Shown here: in pieces, positions 42,324 through 49,267 of the stretch
Layout of the letters: each line of letters starts with the position of its first letter
Numbering within the stretch: position 1 is the first letter of the stretch
Assembly: GCA_035627955.1 (NCBI GenBank)
Contig: DASPKU010000019.1
Coordinates: 62,001 to 126,000 of the forward strand
Length of the DNA stretch: 64,000 nt
Direction: 5' to 3'
Origin: Phycisphaerales bacterium
Lineage (GTDB): Bacteria; Planctomycetota; Phycisphaerae; Phycisphaerales; UBA1924
The notes under the pieces: model-generated
What the model was told of the DNA's origin: nothing
The model's input: only the letters and a program-made list of their open reading frames with translations
Database searches by the model: none
Position numbers and translations under genes: made by a program

Positions 42324-42754
42324 TGGCTGGCTACTCGGGAACACCGCTGGCGCAGAAGCTCGGGATCAAGGCCGGGGCGCGGGTGTTGCTGATGAGCGCG
42401 CCCTCCGAGTTCGAAGCGACCTTGGGCAAACTGCCGGAGGGCGCGGTGATTACGTTGCGTGCGGGGAAGGCGCCGGCGCAGGTCATCGTTCTGTTCTGCA
42501 AGGACCTCAAGACGCTGGAAGCGAAGTTCGATGGCGCCCGTGCGGCGCTGGATGAGTCCGGCGGGCTGTGGGTCGCGTGGCCGAAGAAGGCGAGCGGCGT
42601 CAGGACGGACCTGACGGAGGACATCATCCGCGACCTTGCGCTGGCGGCGGGGCTGGTGGACAACAAGGTGTGCGCGATCGACGAGACGTGGTCGGGGCTG
42701 CGGGTGGTGGTGCGGGTGAAGGATCGGACGGGCGGAAAAAAAGCACCGAGATGA
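42323..42754 (+). CDS. DUF3052-family protein whose stop codon lies in a GTGCCAC hairpin
   Basis: 143 residues. The opening MAGYSGTPLAQKLGIKAGAR is characteristic of DUF3052. The domain continues to VWVAWPKKASGVRTDLTEDI ... LVDNKVCAIDETWSGLRVVV. The function is unknown, cytoplasmic. The last codons (KKAPR) and the TGA stop (42752-42754) are part of the hairpin element at 42743-42771, so the element set the C-terminus. Confidence 0.84.
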   Translation: MAGYSGTPLAQKLGIKAGARVLLMSAPSEFEATLGKLPEGAVITLRAGKAPAQVIVLFCKDLKTLEAKFDGARAALDESGGLWVAWPKKASGVRTDLTEDIIRDLALAAGLVDNKVCAIDETWSGLRVVVRVKDRTGGKKAPR

Positions 42755-42771
42755 AGACATCTCGGTGGCAC
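42743..42771. repeat. GTGCCAC hairpin element, inverted (stem variant CACCGAGATG)
   Basis: CACCGAGATG, AAGA loop, CATCTCGGTG, GCAC. The perfect 10-bp stem contains the TGA stop of the DUF3052 gene. Confidence 0.9.
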
Positions 42772-42811
42772 GGTTCAACCTCGGGCGTGTGGCGCGGGTA
42801 AGGTTGGCCGC

Positions 42812-44716
42812 ATGCACAACCTGCCCCTCCTGACAACGATTGCCGCGGCATTCGCGGCCGCGTGGGTGCTCGGCATCATCACGCAGAAGCTGCGGCTGAG
42901 CCCGATCGTTGGCTACCTGCTCGCGGGCGTTGTGATTGGTCCTTACACGCCGGGGTATGTGGGCGATGTGGACCTGGCGACGCAGCTGGCGGAGGTCGGC
43001 GTCATCCTGCTGATGTTCGGCGTGGGGCTGCACTTTCACCTGAAGGACCTGCTGGCGGTGAAGGGGATCGCGGTGCCGGGGGCGGTGGTGCAGAGCCTGG
43101 GGGCGACGGCCGCGGCGGTGGTGATGTTCTACTTCCTGGACCTGCCCTTCCGGACGGGGCTGGTGATCGGGATGGCGATGTCGGTGGCGAGCACGGTGGT
43201 GCTGCTGCGGGTGCTGATGGACAAGCACATGCTGAGCAGCGCGCCGGGGCACGCGGCGGTGGGGTGGCTGATCGTGGAGGACATCTTCACGGTGCTGGCG
43301 CTGGTGATGGTGCCGATGATCGCGGCGATCGGCGGGGGCGTGGAGCTGCCGCAGGCGGCGCAGAGCGCGGCGCCGGTGGTACCGGAACTGCCGGTGGGCG
43401 CGACGGCGCTGGAGCAGGCGCGGCATGCGTACGAGGTGGCGAAGGCGGCCCTGCACTCCCTGGAAGCGGAGGCGAGCGCGACGCACAGCAGCGGCGCGGC
43501 GGGCTGGAAGGGAATGGCGTGGGCGCTGGGGAAGCTGGTCGCGCTGGTCGCGATCGTGCTGCTGGCGGGGTCGAAGGTGGTGCCGTGGATGCTGATCCGC
43601 GTGGCCAAGCTGCGGTCACGGGAGCTGTTCACGCTGACGGTGCTGGTGCTGAGCGTGGCGATCGCGGTGGCGAGCGCGGTGTTCTTCGGTGTGTCGGTGG
43701 CGCTGGGGGCGTTCTTGGCGGGGATGGTGGTGGCGCAGTCGCCGGTCAGCCATCAGGCTGCGGCGGACGCGCTGCCGATGCGGGACGCGTTCAGCGTGCT
43801 GTTCTTCGTCGCGGTGGGGATGCTGTTTGACCCGATGTTCCTGGTGGAGCGGCCGGGGATGATCGCGGCGGGGCTGGGCATCGTGATGATCGTCAAGCCG
43901 CTAACGGCGCTCATGATCGTGGCGGTGCTGGGGTACCCGGTGCGGACGGGGCTGGTCGTGGCGCTGGCGCTGGCGCAGATCGGCGAGTTCAGCTTCATCC
44001 TGTCGCAGGCGGCGCGGGAGAACGGGCTGATCCTGCCGGAGCACCACAGCCTGCTGGTGGCGTGCGCGATTATTTCGATCACGCTGAACCCGCTGATCTT
44101 CGGGCGGCTGGAGGTGGTGGAAGGGTGGCTGAAGCGGCGGCCGCGGCTGTGGAGGCTGCTCAATGCGCGGGCGCAGAGGCGGATCGACGCGGTGAACATC
44201 GGGTCGGCGGAGCAGAAGGCAAAGCGGGAGGCGGAGGAGAACCCCAAGCCGCTGGCGGTGATCGTGGGGTACGGGCCGGTGGGGCGGCTGGTGGACGCGG
44301 TCCTGCGCGACAGCGGGATGGACACGTGCATCATCGACATGAACATGGACACGGTGCAGCAGTTGCACCGGCAGGGGCGGATGGCGATCTACGGCGACGC
44401 GGGCCTGCGTGACGTGCTGGTGCAGGCGGGGGTGGACCGGGCGGTGCACCTGGTGGTGACGCTGCCGCACAGCGATGAGCGGGTGGCCATCGTGATGACG
44501 GCCAAGGACATCAACCCGAAGCTGGAGGTGACGGTGCGGGCGCGGTACCTGCGGGAGAAGGAGGACCTCAAGCACGCGGGGGCGAGCAAGGCGGTGTTCG
44601 AGGAGGGCGAGGCGGGGCTGGCGCTCGCCGAGCACGTGATGATGCGGCGGGGGATTGACGAGCCGACGCGAGAGAAGCTGATGGGGGCGGTGCGGAAGCT
44701 GTGGGGGATGGCGTAG
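42812..44716 (+). CDS. Kef/YbaL-type cation:proton antiporter (CPA2) with TrkA-N domain
   Basis: 634 residues. Twelve or so membrane segments (residues about 1-445) contain the CPA2 motifs SPIVGYLLAGVVIGPYTPGY, MFGVGLHFHLKDL and ALAQIGEFSFILSQ. The C-terminal cytosolic RCK/TrkA-N domain has the Rossmann start VIVGYGPVGRLVDAVLRDSG and binds NAD(H) or nucleotides for gating. The layout matches YbaL/KefB-type K+/H+ antiporters. A charged, Ala-rich insert (about 195-235) lies between segments. No KefF/G-type partner is seen. TAAGGT lies 7 nt before the ATG. Confidence 0.92.
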   Translation: MHNLPLLTTIAAAFAAAWVLGIITQKLRLSPIVGYLLAGVVIGPYTPGYVGDVDLATQLAEVGVILLMFGVGLHFHLKDLLAVKGIAVPGAVVQSLGATAAAVVMFYFLDLPFRTGLVIGMAMSVASTVVLLRVLMDKHMLSSAPGHAAVGWLIVEDIFTVLALVMVPMIAAIGGGVELPQAAQSAAPVVPELPVGATALEQARHAYEVAKAALHSLEAEASATHSSGAAGWKGMAWALGKLVALVAIVLLAGSKVVPWMLIRVAKLRSRELFTLTVLVLSVAIAVASAVFFGVSVALGAFLAGMVVAQSPVSHQAAADALPMRDAFSVLFFVAVGMLFDPMFLVERPGMIAAGLGIVMIVKPLTALMIVAVLGYPVRTGLVVALALAQIGEFSFILSQAARENGLILPEHHSLLVACAIISITLNPLIFGRLEVVEGWLKRRPRLWRLLNARAQRRIDAVNIGSAEQKAKREAEENPKPLAVIVGYGPVGRLVDAVLRDSGMDTCIIDMNMDTVQQLHRQGRMAIYGDAGLRDVLVQAGVDRAVHLVVTLPHSDERVAIVMTAKDINPKLEVTVRARYLREKEDLKHAGASKAVFEEGEAGLALAEHVMMRRGIDEPTREKLMGAVRKLWGMA

Positions 44717-44731
44717 GCGGTGCGCTCGGGA

Positions 44732-44761
44732 CCACCGAGATGAAGACATCTCGGTGGCACG
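44732..44761. repeat. GTGCCAC hairpin element, inverted (stem variant CCACCGAGATG)
   Basis: CCACCGAGATG, AAGA loop, CATCTCGGTGG, CAC. A perfect 11-bp stem lying between two convergent genes, touching the stop codon of the thioredoxin-like gene (44762). Confidence 0.92.
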
Positions 44762-46030
44762 TCACTTGCCCTTCGTGAGGGCTTGCTCAACCTTGGCGCG
44801 GAGCTCGGGGATCTTGGGGTGTGAGGACTTGGTGGCGGCGGTGTCGAGGAGGGTGAGGTGCTCTTCGCGGGGGTGGTTGGCCTTGAGCGCTTCCTCGACG
44901 AGCGCGACACGGCTGGTGGCGTCGTCGAGTGTGAGGATGAGGTGGGTGGCGACCTCGTTGGCCTGCTTCTCGCGTCCGCTGATGAGCAGCCCGGCGTAGA
45001 TGCCCGAGACGTTGGTGCGGACGGCGCTCCTGAGGGCTTCGCGCACGGCCCTCTGCTGCCGCTCGTCGCCGGGGAGCCTGGTGTCGAGGCTGGTCATGGT
45101 TTCGCGGACGTCGTCCATTGGGCGGGCGGAGATGCGGCCGACATCGACCCAGCGGGCATGGGTTTTGAGAGCTTCTTTGATGTAGGCGCTGTTGCGGCGG
45201 AGGTCGTTGGTGGCCGCGGGATCATCCTTGACGCGGTCGTACCAGGCGATGGTGCGGTCCTCGTCGTTGAGAATGGTGTTGAGGCGGATCCAGTCGGTGA
45301 GGGTGTCCTTGGTGGCGCTCTGGTCCTTGAGCCTGGCCTCGGCGGCGTCGCGGAGCTTCGTGAACACCTCCTTCGCGGGCGGGTGCTCGAAGGCGAGGAC
45401 GTGCATCTCACTGACCATGAAGGAGAGGCGGACGCCGGCCATGGAGCGCTTGTGCTGGAGCATGTTGTCCCAGAGCCAGGCGTACTCCGCGGCCGCGAGG
45501 TCGGGGTCGGACTCGGAGAGCTTGCGGGCGAGGTCCAGGCGCTCGTCAATGTCGACCTTGCCGTTCTTGCCGACGCGGGTGCCGGCCTTTTCACGAAGGC
45601 GCTTGAGCTCCTGCTCGCGCTCGGCGGCCTTGGTCTTGCCCTGCTTGACGTCCTCGAGCCAGGCGATGAGCTCGGCGGCGGACTTGTAGCCGGTGTCGCG
45701 GTCGATCTCCTTGCCGTCCTTGAGGATGATGGTGGTGGGCAGGAGCTCGATGGCGAACTGCTGGGCGAGCTCGGGCTGCTTGTCGGTGTCGAACTGGAAG
45801 GCGATCGCGTTGGCCGCGAACCACTCGACGACCTTGGGATCGACCCAGGTGGTCTTGTCCATCTTCTTGCAGGGCGGGCACCAGTCGGCCATGGAGTCGA
45901 CGACGAGGAGCCTCTTCTCGTCGATGGACTGCTGCTTGGCCTGGTCGTAAGTCTTGGCAGTGAAGATCGGAGGTGAGGCGAGGGAGAGGGCGGCCGGGAG
46001 GATGAGGGCGGCGAGGGTGGGGAGGAGCAT
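44762..46030 (-). CDS. Secreted thioredoxin-domain protein
   Basis: 422 residues. AGGAACGAG precedes the ATG. A signal peptide (MLLPTLAALILPAALSLASP) is followed by a thioredoxin fold with active site WCPPC (C51, C54) in VVDSMADWCPPCKKMDKTTW and the cis-Pro loop ELLPTTII. Residues about 130-422 are helical and charged, possibly TPR-like. It probably acts in periplasmic disulfide reduction or cytochrome maturation. Partner genes are not visible. Confidence 0.87.
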   Translation of the reverse strand: MLLPTLAALILPAALSLASPPIFTAKTYDQAKQQSIDEKRLLVVDSMADWCPPCKKMDKTTWVDPKVVEWFAANAIAFQFDTDKQPELAQQFAIELLPTTIILKDGKEIDRDTGYKSAAELIAWLEDVKQGKTKAAEREQELKRLREKAGTRVGKNGKVDIDERLDLARKLSESDPDLAAAEYAWLWDNMLQHKRSMAGVRLSFMVSEMHVLAFEHPPAKEVFTKLRDAAEARLKDQSATKDTLTDWIRLNTILNDEDRTIAWYDRVKDDPAATNDLRRNSAYIKEALKTHARWVDVGRISARPMDDVRETMTSLDTRLPGDERQQRAVREALRSAVRTNVSGIYAGLLISGREKQANEVATHLILTLDDATSRVALVEEALKANHPREEHLTLLDTAATKSSHPKIPELRAKVEQALTKGK

Positions 46031-46063
46031 GGCTCGTTCCTGGGACTAGCAGGGATGGAATAC

Positions 46064-46140
46064 CAAACACGGAGGCACGGAGGGGATGCTGATCAAAGGT
46101 CAGTATGACAGATAGGAGTCATAAGGGGGATAGGAAGTCA
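46064..46140. repeat. ACACGGAGG and AGGAGTCAT-type short repeats
   Basis: ACACGGAGGCACGGAGGGG (46066-46085) is followed by a run of CAGTATGACAGATAGGAGTC-like units (46100-46140). They fill the gap between the divergent thioredoxin and DinB genes. A second ACACGGA run lies at 46733-46768, after the DinB gene. Confidence 0.6.
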
Positions 46141-46173
46141 GAGGAGATGCAAGTGATCGGAGGGGGTGCGCGG

Positions 46174-46179
46174 TAGGCT
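46174..46179 (+). promoter_or_regulatory. GGTAGGCT -10-like box for DinB-family gene
   Basis: TAGGCT in the context CGCGGTAGGCT, followed by GGTGGG and ATG at 46186. The spacer has a purine run but ends directly at the ATG, too close for a Shine-Dalgarno. Confidence 0.38.
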
Positions 46180-46185
46180 GGTGGG

Positions 46186-46725
46186 ATGGATGCGAATGCG
46201 ATCGTGCGGCGTTTGGAGGCGTTTCCGCGGGGGTTGTGCGCGGTGGTGCGGGGCCTGACGGTGGAGGAGGCGCGGTGGAAGCCGGAGGGTGGGCAGTGGT
46301 CGGTGCTGGAGATTGTGTGCCACCTGGGGGATGAGGAGGTGCGGGACTTCCGGGCGCGGCTGTTCAGCACGCTGCGTGATCCCGCGGCGGCGTGGGAGCG
46401 GAATGACCCGGAGGCGTGGGCGCGGGAGGGGAAGTACAACGAGCGGGACCTGGAGACGGAGCTGGCGCGGTTTGAGCGGGAGCGGGCGGAGTCGGTGCGG
46501 CAGCTGCGCGAGTTGGGAGAGCAGTTCGGGGGCTTGTCACGCGTGGACTGGTCACGGGCGTACCAGCATCCGAAGGTGGGGCCGGTGCCGGCGGGGGATC
46601 TGTTCGCGTCGTGGGTGGGGCATGATGCGCTGCACCTTCGGCAGATCGCGAAGCGGATGTGGGAGCTGGCGGGGCGAGATGGATCGTCGTGGAAGATGGA
46701 GTATGCGGGGGAGTGGAAGGCGTGA
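46186..46725 (+). CDS. DinB-family protein
   Basis: 179 residues of the DinB/DUF664 four-helix bundle. The metal-binding histidines are in VCHLGDEEV (near 46) and HDALHLRQI (near 147-154); the WKPEGGQWSVLEIVCHL segment is typical. The family includes thiol-dependent transferases using bacillithiol or similar cofactors, cytoplasmic. The substrate is unknown. Short ACACGGA and GGCATC repeats follow (46733-46822). Confidence 0.85.
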   Translation: MDANAIVRRLEAFPRGLCAVVRGLTVEEARWKPEGGQWSVLEIVCHLGDEEVRDFRARLFSTLRDPAAAWERNDPEAWAREGKYNERDLETELARFERERAESVRQLRELGEQFGGLSRVDWSRAYQHPKVGPVPAGDLFASWVGHDALHLRQIAKRMWELAGRDGSSWKMEYAGEWKA

Positions 46726-46732
46726 AGACGGG

Positions 46733-46822
46733 TACCAAACACGGACACACGGAGAGCACGGAGGGGGGAATGGGGCGGGTGGAAGAGAGGCATCAAGGCA
46801 TGTGGCATCCAGGCATCAAGTA
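46733..46822. repeat. ACACGGAG and GGCATCMAGGCAT short repeats
   Basis: ACACGGACACACGGAGAGCA then CGGAGGGG (46739-46766), followed by AGGCATCAAGGCATGTGGCA and TCCAGGCATCAAG (46788-46820). They lie between the DinB gene and the CPTC zinc-ribbon gene, ending about 20 bp before its start. Confidence 0.6.
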
Positions 46823-46838
46823 GGCGAGGAGAGGTGAG

Positions 46839-47273
46839 ATGTTTGGTGCGCGTGTGAAGGTGGTGTGGGAGTGCCCGACGTGCCGGTATGGGCTGGAGGG
46901 GCTAGTGGAGGAGGACCGCGCGCGGTGCCCGGAGTGCGGCGTGGTGTGGACGAAGCGGCAGCTGGCGGAGGTGCAGGGGTTTTTTACGTGGCCGGACTGG
47001 CGGTGGGCGTGGGCGGCGGGGCTGACGCCGGTGGTGATGGTGGCGGGGATGGCCGCGGGATGGCGGATGACGGGGCTGGCTGGCGGGCTGGTGTGGGCGT
47101 GGGTGTGCGTGTGGGTGATGATGGCGCAGATGATGAGGCCGCGGCTGGGAGATATGGCGAGTGTGTTCGGTGCGATGACGGCGGTGCCGGTCGCGGGGGT
47201 GTGGGGCGGGGTCTGGTGGTCGGTGAGCGGGTTGGTGTGGGTGGTGTTGAGGGGGATGTCAGGGGATGTCTGA
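46839..47273 (+). CDS. Zinc-ribbon membrane protein
   Basis: 144 residues. GAGGAGAGGTGAG precedes the ATG. An N-terminal zinc ribbon (CPTCRYGLEGLVEEDRARCP-ECG) is followed by three or four membrane segments (LTPVVMVAGMAAGWRMTGLA; LVWAWVCVWVMMAQMM; VFGAMTAVPVAGVWGGVWW). It is the same ribbon type as the CGYDR group but at the N-terminus. The stop codon lies in a GGATGTC-type array (47253-47293). Confidence 0.72.
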   Translation: MFGARVKVVWECPTCRYGLEGLVEEDRARCPECGVVWTKRQLAEVQGFFTWPDWRWAWAAGLTPVVMVAGMAAGWRMTGLAGGLVWAWVCVWVMMAQMMRPRLGDMASVFGAMTAVPVAGVWGGVWWSVSGLVWVVLRGMSGDV

Positions 47274-47293
47274 TGTGCGATGTCGGATGTCGA
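47253..47293. repeat. GGATGTC octamer array overlapping a stop codon
   Basis: GGGATGTC, AGGGGATGTC, TGATGTGC, GATGTCGG, ATGTCG. The TGA at 47271-47273 that ends 46839-47273 is inside the array. Confidence 0.75.
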
Positions 47294-47318
47294 ACGTCCG
47301 GGCTTTCGCGCGCAGAAA

Positions 47319-47347
47319 CACCGAGATGAGGACATCTCGGTAGCACG
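47319..47347. repeat. GTGCCAC hairpin element, inverted (stem variant CACCGAGATG)
   Basis: ACACCGAGATG, AGGA loop, CATCTCGGT, AGCAC. It ends 3 bp from the nadE stop codon (47351). Confidence 0.85.
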
Positions 47348-47350
47348 TGT

Positions 47351-49186
47351 TCAGGTCCAGCGCTGCGCGATGGGAAAGCGGCGGCCGGGGCCGAAGGCGA
47401 CGGTGGTGACCTTGAGGCCGATGGCGGCCTGCTTGCGCTTGTACTCGGCCAGCGCGATGAGGCGGAGGACGCGGCGGACGGTGGGTTCGTCGTAGCCGGT
47501 TTCCTTGATGATGGTGTCGGCGGACTGGTGGCGTTCGACGTGGCGCTCGATGATGGCGTCGAGGATGTCGTAGGGGGGGAGCGAGTCCTGGTCGGTCTGG
47601 TTGGGGCGGAGTTCGGCGCTGGGGACCTTGGTGATGGTGCGCTCGGGGATGGGGGGTTCTTGGAATCCACACTTGAGGTGGTTGGCGTTGATCCAGCGGG
47701 AGAGGCGGTAGACGAGCTGCTTGGTGACGTCGGAGAGGACGGCGAGGCCGCCGTTCATGTCGCCGTAGAGAGTGCAATAGCCCACGGCGAGCTCGGACTT
47801 GTTGCCGGTGGTGAGGACGATGGCGCCGGTGCGATTGCTCAGAGCCATCAGGAGGGTGCCGCGGAGGCGGGACTGGAGGTTCTCTTCGGCGATGTCGGGG
47901 AGTTTCTCGCCCAGCGCGGGCTGGTGGAGAGATTGGAAGGTGGGGTTGAGGGTGCGCTCGAAGGTGGTGAAGGGGTCCTCGATGGGGACGACAGGGCAGG
48001 GGATGCTCAGGCGGCTGGCGAGGTCGAGGGCGTCTTCGACGGAGTGCGTGCTGGAGTAGTGGCTGGGCATGGCGACGCCGAGGACGTTGGGCGCGCCGAG
48101 CGCGGCGACGGCGAGTGCGGCGGTGAGGGCGGAGTCGATGCCGCCGGAGAGGCCCAGGAGTGCGCGGGTGAAGCCGGTTTTGCGGAGGTAGTCCTTGATG
48201 CCGGTGGTGAGGGCGAGGAAGAGGAGCGATTCGGTAGAGGAGTGGAGGAGTGGAGGAGTGGAGGAGTGGGGAGAAATATCGGATGTGGGATGTCGGATGT
48301 GGGATGTGGGGGCGGTCGCGGTACCGCGGGTTGAAGGTGATTGCGACTCGCGCGAACTCACCCCAACCCCTCCTGGGAGGGCGTTCAGGTCGATGACGAG
48401 CATGTCGCCTTGGAAGAGGTTGCCGGCGGCGATGAGGTCGCCGGTGGGGGCGTAGAGGAGGGTGTGGCCGTCGAAGAGGAGGTCGTCGTTGCCTCCGAGC
48501 TGGTTGACGCTGGCGACGTAGACGCGGTGCTTCGTGGCGTGGTGCTGGAGGATGGCGCGGTGGCGGTCACCCTTGCCGAGGACGAAGGGGCTGGCGCTAG
48601 GAGAGATGATGAGGTTGGCGCCGAGCTTGACGAGTTCGTCGACGGGGTCGGGGGTGTTGGTGTAGCGGGAGGAGAAGCCGGCGTCCTCGCCCTTCCAGAG
48701 GTCTTCGCAGATGGTGAGGCCGGCGCGGAATGTCGGATGTCGGATGTCGGATGTCGAAAGGTCGATGACAACCGCGCGGTTGCCGGGCTCGAAGTAGCGG
48801 TCCTCGTCGAAGACGTCGTAGGTGGGGAGGAGGCGCTTGTCGTAGTAGTCGAGGAGGGTGTTATTGCGGTAGGCGAGGAGGGCGTTGGCGGTGGGGGCGC
48901 GGCGGGGTTGGTTGGGGGTGGCGTCGAGTGGGAGGGGGAGGCCGAAGATGGCGGTGATGTTGTGGGTGTGGTGCTCGCCGATGTGTTTGGCGGCCGCGGC
49001 ACAGGCGGGGACGAAGCCTTCCATGAGGAGGAGGTCGCGGGGGGGGTAGCCGCAGAGGGCGAGCTCGGGGAAGACGACGACGTCGGCGCCGGCGTCCCGG
49101 GCCCTGTTGATGCCGGTGATGATGAGGGCGGTGTTGCCCTTGAGGTCGCCGATGGTGGGGTTGATCGGGGCGAAGGCCAGACGCAT
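47351..49186 (-). CDS. nadE: Glutamine-dependent NAD+ synthetase with in-frame repeat insertions
   Basis: 611 residues. The nitrilase-type glutaminase domain (1-275) shows the Glu/Lys/Cys triad in FPELALCGYPPRDLL, YYDKRLLPTYDVFDEDRYFE and GLTICEDLW. The synthetase domain (about 315-611) has the ATP-pyrophosphatase loop LLGLSGGIDSAL and TTGNKSELAVGYCTLYGDMN. It converts deamido-NAD+ to NAD+ in the cytoplasm. Two loops are repeat-encoded: STSDIRHPTF just before the Cys strand (48728-48757), and the linker between domains (TSHIRHPTSDISPHSSTPPL and on, 48232-48312). TACCAT lies 7 nt before the ATG with no Shine-Dalgarno. Confidence 0.93.
   Translation of the reverse strand: MRLAFAPINPTIGDLKGNTALIITGINRARDAGADVVVFPELALCGYPPRDLLLMEGFVPACAAAAKHIGEHHTHNITAIFGLPLPLDATPNQPRRAPTANALLAYRNNTLLDYYDKRLLPTYDVFDEDRYFEPGNRAVVIDLSTSDIRHPTFRAGLTICEDLWKGEDAGFSSRYTNTPDPVDELVKLGANLIISPSASPFVLGKGDRHRAILQHHATKHRVYVASVNQLGGNDDLLFDGHTLLYAPTGDLIAAGNLFQGDMLVIDLNALPGGVGVSSRESQSPSTRGTATAPTSHIRHPTSDISPHSSTPPLLHSSTESLLFLALTTGIKDYLRKTGFTRALLGLSGGIDSALTAALAVAALGAPNVLGVAMPSHYSSTHSVEDALDLASRLSIPCPVVPIEDPFTTFERTLNPTFQSLHQPALGEKLPDIAEENLQSRLRGTLLMALSNRTGAIVLTTGNKSELAVGYCTLYGDMNGGLAVLSDVTKQLVYRLSRWINANHLKCGFQEPPIPERTITKVPSAELRPNQTDQDSLPPYDILDAIIERHVERHQSADTIIKETGYDEPTVRRVLRLIALAEYKRKQAAIGLKVTTVAFGPGRRFPIAQRWT
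48232..48312. repeat. Two octamer arrays (GGAGGAGT and GGATGTSG) inside nadE
   Basis: 48232-48272 has about five GGAGGAGT units and 48280-48311 about four GGATGTSG units, side by side and in frame, encoding most of the linker between the glutaminase and synthetase domains. Confidence 0.9.
48728..48757. repeat. GGATGTCG array inside the nadE glutaminase domain
   Basis: AATGTCGGATGTCGGATGTC and on: about 3.5 units, in frame, encoding STSDIRHPTF in a surface loop before the catalytic-Cys strand. Confidence 0.88.
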
Positions 49187-49193
49187 GTGGGGG

Positions 49194-49199
49194 ATGGTA
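49194..49199 (-). promoter_or_regulatory. Putative -10 box (TACCAT) for leaderless nadE mRNA
   Basis: On the minus strand, TACCAT is followed by the 7-nt CCCCCAC and the nadE ATG. Confidence 0.4.
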
Positions 49200-49213
49200 G
49201 ATGGAGGGGGCGG

Positions 49214-49255
49214 GGGAGTAGAGGAGAAGAGGAGTGGAGGAGTAGAGGAGTGGGG
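49214..49255. repeat. GGAGGAGT-type array between nadE and ggt
   Basis: GGAGTAGAGGAGAAGAGGAG followed by TGGAGGAGTAGAGGAGTG. It fills most of the 81-bp gap between divergent nadE and ggt and abuts the TAGGAT box of ggt (49256-49261). Confidence 0.85.
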
Positions 49256-49261
49256 TAGGAT
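49256..49261 (+). promoter_or_regulatory. Putative -10 box (TAGGAT) for ggt
   Basis: TAGGAT is followed by GGGGGA and the ATG at 49268. The G-rich spacer touches the start codon, so it is a poor Shine-Dalgarno. The region upstream, where a -35 would be, is all octamer array. Confidence 0.38.
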
Positions 49262-49267
49262 GGGGGA

